A stretch of 64,000 bases of DNA from Diacronema lutheri (GCA_019448385.1 JAGTXO010000017.1:496001-560000); one strand, 5' to 3'; shown: positions 11,501 to 21,132, numbered from the stretch's first letter. A program made the numbers and translations. Notes: generated from the letters alone by a model not told the origin.

Positions 11501-12871
11501 CCGGACGGCACGGTGCTCATGCAGGGCATCCTCGACCGCCCGGCCATCGCAGCTCGCGTCGGTCGCGGCGCATTCGAAGACATGCCCACGCAGGGCTGGC
11601 GCCAGTTTTTCGCCTCGGGCTCGCGCCTAGGCGGCGAGCTCGAGGCGACGTGGAGTCGCATGCAGACGGAGCTGGCCGGATGGAGGCAGCAGCCGGACGG
11701 CGTGGAGGTGCGCGTGCTGCACTTGCCCGCTGGGTCGGTTGCACCCGCGGCGCCCGACGCGGGTCGCAGGCCCAACCTGCAGGCCGACATCACCGGCGAC
11801 CGCGAGCGCTGCCGCCTCGCGATGCTCGACGCGGAGCACGCCGCCATGCACCCCTCCGCACGCGCGCGCCAGCTGTGGTTCGCACTCGGTCGGGAGAGCG
11901 GCTTGTTTCTCTCGTTGCTGCCGCGCGGCCTCGGCGCCTTCTCGTGCGCGGAGTGGGTCGAGGCCACGGCGCGCTACTTTGGCCTGCCGAGCCCGGCATG
12001 CGCGCCGCTCGCGGCGGCGGGCGCGCGCCTCCCGCGCAGCGGCGCGCAGCGGCCGGTGCCCGTCGACGCTTACGGCGACTCGATCGCTGCGGCGCCCGGC
12101 GTCGCGCACGACCACTTCGCCAAGCTTCGGCATGACCCGGTTCTCGCCGCGGTCGCGTCGCTCGCCCGCATGGCGGGCGCCTACGTGCGCCTCGAGGACA
12201 GTGACATCTTCGGCTCCGTGCTCGCCGGCGTGCCGGCCGCGGGCCGCCGTGCGCTCGGTCGCCGGCGCGTGCCGACAGTCGACTTCGTCATCGCGCTCCG
12301 CAGCCAGCTGAACCTCTTCGAGCTCAAGACGCTCGCCTTCTGCCCGACGCGCTACAAGCCGTGGGCAGACGCCCGACGCTGCGGGGCAGTGGAGCTGCGC
12401 GCGCGCGAGGTGCCGAGGGAGCGGCTGCGCGAGTGCGTCGCGCTCGACCGGGAGGTCTTCGCGGCGCCAGAGGGCCACGTGGGCCCGATGCAGCGGCGCC
12501 TCCACGAGTTCCCGCCGCTGCAGGCGGTCGTCGTCGGCAGTTTTGGCGAATGGTCGGCCGGGCTGGCTGCCCTCCTCAAGACGCTCTCGCACATGGGCGC
12601 GGACGCGTGGATGGCGCGCATGCGCGCGCCGACTCGCGGCGCCGCCCAGGCGTCGCTCGAGCGCGTCATGCGCCACCAGCTCGCCGCGTGTGTGGTGCGC
12701 GGGCACGCGCAGCTGCTGCTCGCGCGCGCGCGCATGGTGCGCGCGGGGGCCGCGCCGCGTCGTGCGGCCGACCAGGCGGCGGAAGCGGGCGCTGACGCGT
12801 GCGGTGGTTTGGACGGCGTGTATCGCCTGCACGCGGGCGGCGGCACGCGACCGGCAGCGCGCGGCGGTTAG
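8540..12871 (+). CDS. Reverse transcriptase with C-terminal PD-(D/E)XK-like nuclease
   Basis: One open frame of about 1,440 codons, open back to 8540 where it meets the foldback element; no upstream ATG is visible (first in-frame ATG 8771), so the 5' end is probably truncated. The N-terminal part has a proline-rich stretch and an acidic linker. The RT core contains motif A, VAVDVSNAFNSVSR (Asp at 10568); motif B, GVQQGAPESSFFFAA; and motif C, AHDDVYLLG (Asp-Asp at 10877-10882). Near the C-terminus VDFVIALRSQLNLFELKTL fits a D-X(n)-E-X-K nuclease core (Asp 12281, Glu 12320, Lys 12326), resembling the restriction-like endonuclease of R2-type non-LTR elements. Family placement within non-LTR elements is uncertain. 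There are no internal stops, so it may have been active recently. Confidence 0.75.
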   Translation, partial: YTGIYDYLVSHRLGPDFVDTATAKHVLANLPHSERPGSDATPAEWARIGKSNFHRALARGLHPDKLWCAQTTVVHEFMASRLRELALRALAILTGGTPELVVAPLAPPRVTGWQGVGPAQGGGRRAAEPSPVEVFACDMAADVCTGLRVAHHGREAAFHGHRGVAMLAAERLRQEAHRLSPQVGDRRGRDGADRPSARTRAATGGPSQGTGSSPRASAPPSRPAPRTFRRPAQGQQGPPQGPPPPPYPPPPPPPPPPPPPRDGDEDERGAGGDDDVDVVDDGHAGGDDAGARGRRQRHRAGASRADPVMPPATAHRSMQGGTYAALDHLTVMQAAGLAPDSAVPMLVSVPHDFSERFAAAFVQVIHKLRDAEADEGTGGHGARQPATERALKMLLLLPALLLRATRADKVRVGKQLAARFAAWEAGDYDQLVAHWERDCSWHAARAFQSSQDADERLHKRVLALIAKGKVSDARRLLESLGVADIARPEVLAQMAAKHPVRTADVDDGLADRDDLPRVVISPEDIVTAFRSLDTDKAAGASTWRYEYLIALVPTVPFPSIMAADAAHSGAYFATRFANNLLPAWFNFVFSSVRLLAIRKCTPGVDGREDARPVGIGCALRRAVSKAVVSRASHKALAAGYFAPQQLGVAVPSGGTKLVLSVRELLDADPTLCIVAVDVSNAFNSVSRAHLLRCLTDVRLPEDLRALARLALATLAQEALVFAGGGSGGAPLRELGFRSSEGVQQGAPESSFFFAAAIQPLLEEFDARLALHGGAVRAAHDDVYLLGRPVDVFAALADFTRRLEDLGLCANTAKSQCWIDPLHMATLEACRGSIPLGSVPDGAGGAHYGIDVYGVPIGAREYVHSTLSTKADELAGKANNMIQSLGSSDKQSLWVVLRCSFQHRFAWFTSNSYPSDAAGAAAIYDAAVLRVATVALGVSVSTDAHACRRLFLPVAQHGGGLRRQADSALAEVWGAAWRVVPHLLDTLAPDGTVLMQGILDRPAIAARVGRGAFEDMPTQGWRQFFASGSRLGGELEATWSRMQTELAGWRQQPDGVEVRVLHLPAGSVAPAAPDAGRRPNLQADITGDRERCRLAMLDAEHAAMHPSARARQLWFALGRESGLFLSLLPRGLGAFSCAEWVEATARYFGLPSPACAPLAAAGARLPRSGAQRPVPVDAYGDSIAAAPGVAHDHFAKLRHDPVLAAVASLARMAGAYVRLEDSDIFGSVLAGVPAAGRRALGRRRVPTVDFVIALRSQLNLFELKTLAFCPTRYKPWADARRCGAVELRAREVPRERLRECVALDREVFAAPEGHVGPMQRRLHEFPPLQAVVVGSFGEWSAGLAALLKTLSHMGADAWMARMRAPTRGAAQASLERVMRHQLAACVVRGHAQLLLARARMVRAGAAPRRAADQAAEAGADACGGLDGVYRLHAGGGTRPAARGG

Positions 12872-12937
12872 GCACGTGCGGGCCCGTTGGGCCCGTCGGG
12901 CCTCGCTGCCCGCTCGCTGGTGACCGGGATGCGCGGG

Positions 12938-13016
12938 AATCGACGACATTGGTGGCTACTCGATTCCCCCGCAGCTGGTGCTGACCCCGCTGTCCTGACG
13001 TAAGCGCCGTTAGTAT
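12938..13016 (+). repeat. 79-bp terminal repeat, copy 1 (RT element tail)
   Basis: Identical, as far as I can read, to the reverse complement of 40805-40883. It begins AATCGACGACATTGG, contains a small AATCGA/TCGATT hairpin, and ends GCGCCGTTAGTAT. Lying 66 bp after the RT stop codon, it is probably the 3' tail of that element. AT-rich TATACTATATA sequence follows. Confidence 0.75.
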
Positions 13017-13699
13017 ATACTATATAGGGCGCGGTCCGGGCTGGTCCGGCCAGTGTAAGGCTGAGAGTACGACCCGGGTCGTACAATCAAGGGGTAAAAG
13101 CCAGCCAATGAGCGCTCGAGGGGTCGGGGCGAGGCTTATGACGAGCCTAGGACCGAGACACCCTCCTGACCGGCCGATTTGGAGTAGAATTCGGGGTCGA
13201 GCGGGCGCGGCGGACGGAGGGCCCGAGCCGGGCCGACGGCGGGTCCGACCCCGGAATGCGGGCGACCGGAAGGGCTTGGGTGATTTACGCCTAGTAGAAT
13301 AGAATGGCGGATTCCGGGGGGGCTCGCAACTGGCATCGCGCAAGCTGAGGCCCCCTGACTGACCGGACCGCGCCGAGTGCGCGTGCACCCCGTGGAGGGC
13401 GCGGCCAGTCGGACACTCTTCGCGACTGAGCTCGCCGCGGCATACCGTGCGCTGCGCCGGCGCGCTACTTGCCGTTGGCCGAGCTGCGGGTGTTGCGCAC
13501 CGCCGTGTTGCGCAGCCAGCGGCTGGATGCGCCGGTGGCCGGAACCTTGGCGCGCTTTGGCTAAGCGACCTCGGCCTGCACAGACTCGAACGCGTGCGTA
13601 AACTCGAGGCGTTGCAGGTGGCGAGCACGTGAGTTCGCGTAGGAGGTCTTGTACTCGGTGGCCTGACTGTCGACCGACGAGAGCTTGGGCGAGTTCGGC
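13017..13699. other. No recognisable gene
   Basis: Region between the RT element tail and the frameshifted pseudogene. I looked for tRNA-like arms and conserved ORFs and saw none. It contains several short GC-rich palindromic stretches (for example GACCCGGGTC near 13073) of unknown meaning. Confidence 0.4.
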
Positions 13700-13738
13700 G
13701 GCACGTTGGCTCACTTGGGCTCGGTGCGCGGCTCTGCC

Positions 13739-13771
<33 letters not shown>

Positions 13772-14604
13772 CTTCGGACTCGCTGCCCGGCTCTGCCTGT
13801 GCGGGCGCGATGCACTCGGACTCGATGCCCGGCTCTGCCTTCGTGGGCGCGGTCGCGGGCACGGGCGCGCCCTCGACCCCGTCGCGGTTGAAGACATCGA
13901 ACTCGACGCACACGCCGTGGTCCTTGAAGTCGGTGGCCTCGCTGTCGTTCGCGTAAGCCTCGGGCGAACTCGCAACGAGCGACGACATCTCGGCGTGGAG
14001 CCAGCACATCTCATGCTGCACCGCGTGTTCAGGTTCTCGAGCGCTCCGTTGAAAGAGTCACTCTCACCGAGGCGCTCGCTGCACCACACCAGATAGCCAT
14101 CGAGCTTGTGAGCGTGCTCGTGCGCCCGTGCGAGGTCCTTGGAGAGCGCGTCGGCGCGCGCGCACATGCCGTCGCATGACTTGGCCGGTGTCATGCTGTG
14201 CTTCCAAGGCCTGGTGCTCGGCGTTGAGCGTGTCGTGATCCTCGCGAACGAGCTGCAACCAGCTGCAGCAGCCGCGCGACGCCGCTGTCGCCGACGATGC
14301 GCTGGAGCATGTGGCCCATGAGGTGTGCGCGGCACGTGGCGAGCGCCACATTTTTGCGCAGCAGCGCGAGGATCCGGGCGCCGCGGACGAGCCGGCCCAT
14401 GCACTTGAGCGCGTAGATTCGGCCGCACATGCACGCGCCGACGACCGAGTCGGCGGGCCCGCCGTCGAGCCAAAAGTTGGCCTCGGCCGCATCGCGGCGG
14501 CGGGCGACGCGCTGAAGGATGCGCACGCGGTAGTGCCGGTCGACGAGCAGCTCGTCGCCGAAGATCTCGTCGGGCAGCAGCTCGGAGACGTTCTGGGGGT
14601 ACAT
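13700..14604 (-). pseudogene. Frameshifted gene of unknown function
   Basis: Read on the minus strand from an ATG at 14604, a protein beginning MYPQNVSELLPDEIFGDELL runs through ILALLRKNVALATCRAH to about 14255. It then continues in a second frame (REDHDTLNAEHQALEAQHD), a third (CARADALSKDLARAHEHAHK, GYLVWCSERLGES), and again another (MQHEMCWLHAEMSSLVASSP, KDHGVCVEFDVFNRDGVEG). The segments have normal composition, unlike the surrounding shadow frames, so this is one gene broken by at least three frameshifts. The middle part looks coiled-coil. The 3' portion carries a repeated AEPGxESE motif. I do not recognise the family. Confidence 0.45.
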
Positions 14605-15019
14605 GCTGTGCGAGCGTGCACGCGACGAGATCTCGTCGGGCGTGCCGTCCGTTCGTTCAGAGCAGAGCGCGTCGGACCGGCAGACAGACGATGCAGCGCG
14701 CGAAGGCACCTGCGGCGCGCGGCGTGGCCTCGCGTGCCGTCACGAAGCCGCCTGCGCGCACTGCGGAGGCGGCGAGCGCGACGAGGGCGGGCGCGGACGA
14801 GGTGCTGAGCGGCGTCACGTACGCGCCCTCGCTCGCCGAGCTCGACGCCGCGGCGCTGACGATGCGCGCGGCGTACCACACCGACCGCCCCTGAGACGAT
14901 GCGCGGCGCCCGCGGAGGACTGGTCCGTTGGCGCGCAAACCGTGGGCGAAAGGGCGCGAAGCCAACGGCCGTCCGCGCACGTTCAAACGCGCGCATACGG
15001 GTGGCATCCTCCCACCTTC

Positions 15020-15341
15020 GGCGCCGCTTTCTAAAAGGGTGTAGGGTGTAGGGTGTAGGATGCAAAACAAGCCCTCCCCACATTTGGGCCCGACGTCATT
15101 CCTTCTTCGAAGCCGTGACGTTACTCACATACGAGTACCTTTACTTAGTGTAGGATGTATCTATTCTCTAGCTATTTGCATAGTGTAGGGTGTAGGATAA
15201 GTACGGTTATGAAAGTCCCATAGGGGGGAGAAGGAATGACGCTGTGACGAAAGAAGGAATGACGTCGGGCCCAAATGTGGGGAGGGCTTGTTTTGCATCC
15301 TACACCCTACACCCTACACCCTTTTAGAAAGCGGCGGCGCC
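15020..15341. mobile_element. MITE-like element, copy 1
   Basis: A 322-bp non-coding element with inverted ends GGCGCCG followed by CTTTCTAAAAGGG, three GGGTGTA units and GGATGCAAAACAAGCC. The inverted arms are about 90 bp and enclose an AT-richer core with another GGGTGTAGG near 15186. It is much less GC-rich than its surroundings. No target-site duplication could be assigned. Confidence 0.7.
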
Positions 15342-15568
15342 TCGGAGCATGGCGGCTCGACAGCATGGCGCCTCGACAGCATGGCGTCGTCCAGCGTGGC
15401 GTCCAGGATGGCGACTGCGCCCGGGCCGTGACGCCGCGACGTCGTTCGGCTGCGTCACGGAGGAGCGCCATCCGTGCGCCACGGAGGAGCGGCAGGACCA
15501 CGACGCGGCGTGACGCTGGACGACGCCATGCTGTATAGGCGCCATGCTGTCGAGCCGCCATGCTCTGA
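15342..15568. repeat. Foldback spacer between the MITE-like copies
   Basis: The two halves are themselves inverted: GAGCATGGCGGCTCGACAGC and CAGCGTGGCG near 15343-15400 reappear as reverse complements near 15505-15565. With the flanking elements this makes 15020-15892 one long imperfect palindrome. Confidence 0.6.
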
Positions 15569-15892
15569 GGCGCCGTCGCTTTTCAAAAGGGTGTAGGGTG
15601 TAGGGTGTAGGATGCAAAACAAGCCCTCCCCACATCTGGGCCCGACGTCATTCCTTCTTTCGTCACAGCGTCATTCCTTCACTCCCTGTAGGACTTTCGT
15701 AACCGTACTTATCCTACACCCTACACTATGCAAATACTTAGAGAATAGATACATCCTACACTAAGTAAAAGTACTCGTATGTGAGTAACGTCACGGCTTC
15801 GAAGAAGGAATGACGTCGGGCCCAAATGTGGGGAGGGCTTGTTTTGCATCCTACACCCTACACCCTACACCCTTTTAGAAAGCGGCGGCGCC
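15569..15892. mobile_element. MITE-like element, copy 2 (inverted)
   Basis: A 324-bp copy of the 15020-15341 element in opposite orientation. It has the same ends (GGGTGTA x3, GGATGCAAAACAAGCC) and the same core, with small differences (for example TTTCAAAAGGG in place of TTTCTAAAAGGG at the left end). Confidence 0.7.
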
Positions 15893-15986
15893 TCAGAGCA
15901 TGGCGCCCGCCCGCTCGAGCCGGACCTCCGCGCAGCCGGACTCGCCCCGCCCCGGGCTGCTCTGGCTGGGCGACGTCGTGCGCGCC

Positions 15987-16305
15987 TCAGAACGCCGCGC
16001 TCGCCACGCGCACGTAGCCCTCGTCCGGGTCCGGCTCGGGCGCCGCGTCGCGCACCGAGCGCGACGCGGCCTCGACGCCCGGCGTTTCGGCACGCGAGGC
16101 GACGGATGCCTCGTCCGGCCGGCCCCACGGCAGCTGCAGCTCGAGCTGGCGCTGGATGATGCGCGGCGTCGCCACGCGCCCGTGCTGCACCTCGCGACGT
16201 CGCGCGCGCACGTAGAGCACGATCGCCACCGAGCCGCTGAGGCCCATCATCGCGCCGAGCAGCACCGAGATTGTGGTCTCATTGTCTGCTTGGGCGCGAA
16301 CGGAA
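15987..16305 (-). CDS. Possible membrane-protein 3' exon
   Basis: A minus-strand frame ends DEGYVRVASAAF and contains one clear hydrophobic segment, ISVLLGAMMGLSGSVAIVLY, followed by basic residues (VRARRRE), as expected for a single membrane span. Upstream exons cannot be identified, so this may be the last exon of a gene cut off by the neighbouring elements. Low confidence; it could be chance. Confidence 0.25.
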
Positions 16306-16461
16306 AACGCGCGAAGGGTGGCGACGAAGATCGTTGGGTTGGGTTGGGCCACCGGCTCCCGAGGATTGCTTGTGGCGCTCGACTGACCGTTGGCCCAGCT
16401 TTTTTTTTTCTCGAACCTACTGTGGAGCCGCCTGCAGCGTGATCTCCCGCGCAAAACGACC

Positions 16462-18860
16462 ATGGCCGCCATCGACCTGCGCGCCTTCGACGCGGCGCTC
16501 GTCAACTGCGAGATCGTGAGCACGCGGCCGGTCAAGCCGAGCGAGCAGGCGCGCACGGTCGACAAGCTGAGCTACGGGCCGTCGCGCCGCGCGCTCGCCT
16601 TCGTCTCGCCGCCCTGCGTCGTCGACTGGCCCGAGCTCACGGGCGACGGCAACTTTGGCACCATGTACGGGCCGACGGACGTCGACAAGGCGGCGTACAC
16701 GGCCGGCGTGACCGACAAGGAGCTGCCGATTGAAGGCGCGCCGCTCGCGCAGATGGACGCCTACTTTGGCGCCCTGCGCGCCATCGACGATCAGCGCGTC
16801 GAGACGGTGCACGCGCGCCAGAAGGAGCTGCTCAACACGCGCGGCCTCTCGAAGGAGGAGGTGCGCGGCAAGCTCTCGCCCGCCGTCAAGCCCAAGTACG
16901 AGGACGACACGCTCGCGCACACGCGGCTGAACATGTCGACGCGCACGTTCACGTGGGCGGGCTCCGAGCGCGTCGTGCCGCTCGTCGACGCGCGGCGCGA
17001 ACCGGTCGACGAGATCCGGCACGAGGACGTCTGCGCCATCGCCACGCAGCTCGACTGCGTCTACACGGGGCTCACGGGCTCGATGTTTGGCACCAAGTGG
17101 AACGTGTGCGGGGTCATGCTCCTGAAGCGCGCCGAGCAGCGGCCGCAGCCCGGCTCGGACGCCTTCGCCTCGTACGGCGTGCCCGCCTGGGCCGACACGT
17201 TCGACTCCACGGGGCTGTACGTGCCCGACGAGCGCGAGCGCGCGGCGGCGCTCGCGGCGGTGGCCGGTCTGCGCACGGCGCGCGCGCCGGCCGGGCCGGG
17301 CGGGCGCGAGCTCGCGCGCGCGCAGGGCTACCATCGCGCCGAGCGGGCTGCGAGCGCGGCGGCGGCGCGCGCGGCGATGGCCGAGGGCGGCCAGCAGTGC
17401 GCGCTCCACGGCGCGGTCGTCAAATCGGCGCTGCGCGGCGTGGGCAACCGGCTGCATCTTTGCGACGCGCCGGGCGGAACGGGCAAGACGTTCGTCGAGC
17501 GCGCCATTATCGCCGCCGTGCGCGCGGATGGGCACGCGGTCGTCGTGGGCGCGTCCTCGGGCGTCGCCGCCACGCTGCTGCCCGACGGCCGCACCTTCCA
17601 CTTGACCTTCAAGGTGCCCGGCGGTGCCGACTCCGACGGGCAAGCCGTTCAATGGCGTGCCGCGCTCCGAGCGCGGGCGCTCCCTGGCCGCCGCGGCGGC
17701 TGGTCGTGTGGGACGAGGCGCCGATGCAGACGCGGTGCCACCTCGACTCGCCTGATCGGTGTTTGCGCGACGTGACGGGCGTCGACGAGCGCTTCGGCGG
17801 CGAGACGCTGCTGCTCGCCGGCGACTTTCGCCAGTGCTTGCCGGTGGTGCGGCGCGGCTCGCGCGCGCAGATCGTGCGCTCCTGCCTCAAGTACTCGGCG
17901 CCGTGGCAGCACGATCGGCAGCACGCCTTGGTCGAGAACGTTCGCGCCTCGAGCGCGGCGCGCGACACGGGCGACGCGCTCGGCGCGGGCGAGTGGGCGG
18001 AGCTGCTGCGCAGCCCCGGCGACGGCGCCGTTCCCGCGGCGGTGCCGGCGGCCGGGGCCATGCCCGGCGCATTCCCGCTCGATCCCGTGCAGCTGCCCGA
18101 GGCCGTCGGCGGCGTCCCCATCCGCGTGGGCTCGGCCTACCCGACGGAGCTCGTGACGACTTTGTCCACGGCGCGACGTGTTGGACCGACGACGGCTCGC
18201 TGTGCGACCGCGCGGTGCTCTGCGCCAAGCAGACGGACGTGGCGCGGATCAACTGGCTGGTGATCGGCCGCTTCCCGGGCGCGGCGGCGAGGTGCGCGTC
18301 GGCGGACGAGCTGGCGCGACGACGGGGCGGGCAAGCAGATTGCGCGGGCGTCGGTCGAATTCCTCGACTCGCTCGAGCACGCGCAGATGCCGCACCGCGT
18401 CCTCGACCTGAAGCCCGGGATGGTGGTGATGCTGCCGCGCAACCTCTCGCCCGGCGAGGGGCTGTGCGGCGGCACGCGGCTGATCGTGCGCGGCGTGCGC
18501 GCCGGCGGCCGGCTGCTCGAGTGCGCACGCCCCGGCGCGGCCGCCGGGCGCGACAGCACCGTGCTCGTCGCGCGTGTCGACCACCACTCGCCCGACGACG
18601 GCACGTTCGCGCTTGTGCGGATGCGCCGCCAGTTCCCCGGTGCGGCCGGCGTAACGAGGCGCAGGGGCAAGCGCTCGGGTGCGCGGGCGTGTGGCTCGCC
18701 GAGCCGTGCTTCACGCACGGCCAGCTCCACGTGGCCGCTTCGCGCGTCGGGCACACGTCGCGCGTCCGCTTTGCGCTCGGCGCGGACCTCGTGACGCGCA
18801 GCGTCGTCTTCAAAGAGGTGCTCCGCGCGGTCAGCGGTGGCGAGGCGGCGGCGGCGGCGC
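16462..18860 (+). pseudogene. Helitron/PIF1-type helicase with unusual N-terminal domain, frameshifted
   Basis: Starts at an ATG in good context (ACCATGGCC). The first 270 or so residues form an acidic domain with segments GNFGTMYGPTDVDKAAYTAG and MFGTKWNVCGVMLLKRAEQ. I infer it may be an OB-fold ssDNA-binding domain of the kind seen in large DNA viruses, but I am not sure. In the same frame a helicase follows, with Walker A DAPGGTGKTFVERAI and motif Ia VVVGASSGVAATLLPDGRTF. The helicase then jumps frames: RLVVWDEAPMQ and GGETLLLAGDFRQCLPVV (17700-17860), SLCDRAVLCAKQTDVARIN (about 18200), LDLKPGMVVMLPRNLSPGEG (about 18405), and CFTHGQLHVAASRVGHTSRV (about 18710). These are ordered Helitron helicase motifs, and about four frame changes mark a pseudogene. 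No HUH Rep domain is seen. Confidence 0.7.
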
Positions 18861-20615
18861 TCGCCGCGGCCGCCGTCGCCGCCGCGCGCGAATGCGCGGC
18901 GGCGGCGCGCGGTGGCGGCGAGCGCGGCGGGCGCGGCGCGGACGGCGCGCGCGGCGCCGGCGGCGGGCGGCGCGCTGGCGGCGGGCGCGCCGCCGGCGCG
19001 CGGTGCTGGCCAGCACCCGCCGGCGCGACGCCCGCCGCGCCGCTTGCGCCGACGCGCAGCCGGCGGATGCTCGCCAGCACCGCGCGCCGCGCGACCGGCC
19101 CGCGTACCTGCGCGCCCTTCGCGGGCGCGCAGGGCGGCGCCAATGCGGCCGGCGTGCAGGGGCCTCAAGCCGGCGCGCCGCCCGCCGCCGCGTGGGTCGC
19201 CGCCACGCGCGTGCCGTCGGCGCTGCCGCCGCCCGGCGTCGCGCTCGCGCCGCAGCCGCCGCCGCCGCCGTCGCCGCCGCCTGCCGCCTGCCGGCAAGCT
19301 GGGCAAGCGCGCAGCGGCGGCGACGGCGGTGCGCGATCCGGCGAGCAGGCGGCGCGCCGCCGAGCCGGGGGCGGGCTCCGTGGGCGACGAGGCTCGCCCG
19401 CCACTGGCACCACTCGCGCGCCGAGCGCGCACAACGCGCGGGAGTCCGCTGCGTGGCCGGACAAAGCTGCGGTCACGGCTGAGGGGCGGATCCGACACGC
19501 CGTGGCCGTACAGCACATCGAGCAGGGAGGCCGTCACATCGACATGAATTTAAGTGCCACATCGAGCACGTGATACCCTGCGGACTGGCGCCACTCCTGC
19601 CGCCCCTCGCGCCGAGCCCGCGGGGCGCGCCGGGCAGTTGTTGCGCGCGCACGCAGCACGCAGCGCGCAGACAAGACGTGAAAAATGTGTCGCGGCGAGG
19701 ACGAGGGCGAGCCCCGGCGGCTCGGCGAGGCGTCGCATCTCACACACACAGTGGCGCACTCCGAACGGCCCGGTCCACATTGCCCCCCCCCCCCCCCCCC
19801 CCCCCCCCCCGCGCGCGCGGCTAGCCGACGCGCCGGCCTCTTGCTCGCGGCTGTAGACCCGGGCGCTGAGGGCCTCGTACATGCCGGGTGGCCGAGGGAC
19901 AGAAGCCCGTCTCGGTCACGCTCGTGCAGCGCAAGCGCACTGCGCACGCGCGGCACGCGACCGCGCGCGAGACGGGCCACCGTGCAGCGCATCGGCCCCC
20001 GTCGGCGCCGGGTGCGCCGGGCGGCCGCGCCCTATGCGGCGCGCGGCGTGGAGCACCGAGGGCGCACGGTGCTGGAGGCCAACGAGCGGGTCAGCTTCAC
20101 GCGCGCGCACACGCATGTGCGCACGCAGACGCGGCACGTGCACAACCCGCCCGCGCGGCTGAGCGCGCGGGCGGCGCGGCGACCTCAACTGGCGCGCGTG
20201 CACGCTCGCGGCGGCGCGGTTCGAGCGCGTGCATGCGACCGGGCGCGGGTTCCGGCCCGAGCAGCTGCTCGTTGTGTGCGGCAGCTGGCTGCACCGGTCG
20301 CGCGGCGGCGGCCGTGTGCGAGGCAAGCCGCCCGCGCTCGGTGAGGGGCTTGCTTTGGGCGCTGCGCCGGCTCGACATCGCGACGACCCTCGTACCCAAG
20401 CTGCGGAGATCCAACGGATGCTCGCAGCTGCGCGAGGTGAAGCGGAAGTGCGCCCGCTCCGAGCGCGACGCCCGCCGCGGACGCCGACGGCGCGCCGCTG
20501 GCCCGGCCGCGGCTGGCGGGCCGCGGCCGGTGCGGCGCGGCACCGGCACGCTGCAGCCGTACGTACGCGCGCAGAGCGCCGGGCGGTCGCAGCGCGTGGC
20601 GGGTGGCGCGGCGCG
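18861..20615. other. Low-complexity region, no gene recognised
   Basis: GC-rich, alanine/arginine-encoding sequence downstream of the helicase pseudogene. It includes a long poly-C run near 19784-19811. I see no family motif and no splice-supported exon. Confidence 0.4.
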
Positions 20616-21090
20616 ATGCCCGCGGCGGCAAGCGTGACTCAGCGCGGCAACGTCGGGAGTGGTGCAGGCGGCGTTGAAGCGAACGAGAAGGTGGACGCGG
20701 CGGCGATGAGCGGCCACGGCCACACCGGCGCGTCACGGCCGCCGCCTCCGTCGCCTCGCGCGCGGAAGCGCGCGCGGCCGGCGCGACGGACGACGGCAGG
20801 GGCGTCGGCCGTGGCGGGCGTCGTGGGCGCGCCGCGCGCCAGCCACGCCGGCCTAGCCGGGCCGTCGTCGGCGTCGTCGTCGTCGGCGGCCTCGTCGTCG
20901 TCGGCCGGAACGGCGGCGCACTCGGCGCGAAGGAGGCCGACGGCAGCGCCGGCGACGCGCGCGTGTTGCCGCCTGCCGACAAGCTCGTCGCGCCGTGCGA
21001 GCGCGGTGTCGCCGTGTCGCCCTCGGCGGGCGACGTGGCGTGCGGCGCACGCGACGTCGACGCGGCCGCTGCCGCACGGCGGAGCAGGCG
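20616..21090 (+). pseudogene. Diverged copy of the giant Fanzor gene's 5' end
   Basis: The reading MPAAASVTQRGNVGSGAGG, followed by EANEKVDAAAMSGHGHTG and a basic/proline segment, parallels the N-terminus of the giant ORF downstream (MPMAASVTKGPGVGDGAGG, then EAIKVEETAKTSGDGCTG). The nucleotide match is also visible over roughly 130 bp, with many substitutions. It is not continued by a long frame, so it is probably a remnant of a tandem or inserted relative. Confidence 0.5.
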
Positions 21091-21104
21091 TGGCTGGTGC
21101 GGGG

Positions 21105-21132
21105 GCGGGGGGGGGGGGGGGGGGGGGGGGTT
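21105..21132 (+). repeat. Poly-G run
   Basis: A run of G residues broken once, upstream of the giant ORF. With the poly-C run near 19784-19811 it is one of several long homopolymers in the window. Confidence 0.8.

Noticed and set aside
13020-13300. tRNA or small structured RNA gene
   Set aside because: No cloverleaf with a T-arm GTTCRA motif could be formed; the GC-rich palindromes alone are not sufficient.
15030-15060. Telomere or subtelomere from the GGGTGTA units
   Set aside because: Only three units per end, present as inverted ends of a short mobile element, not a long array.
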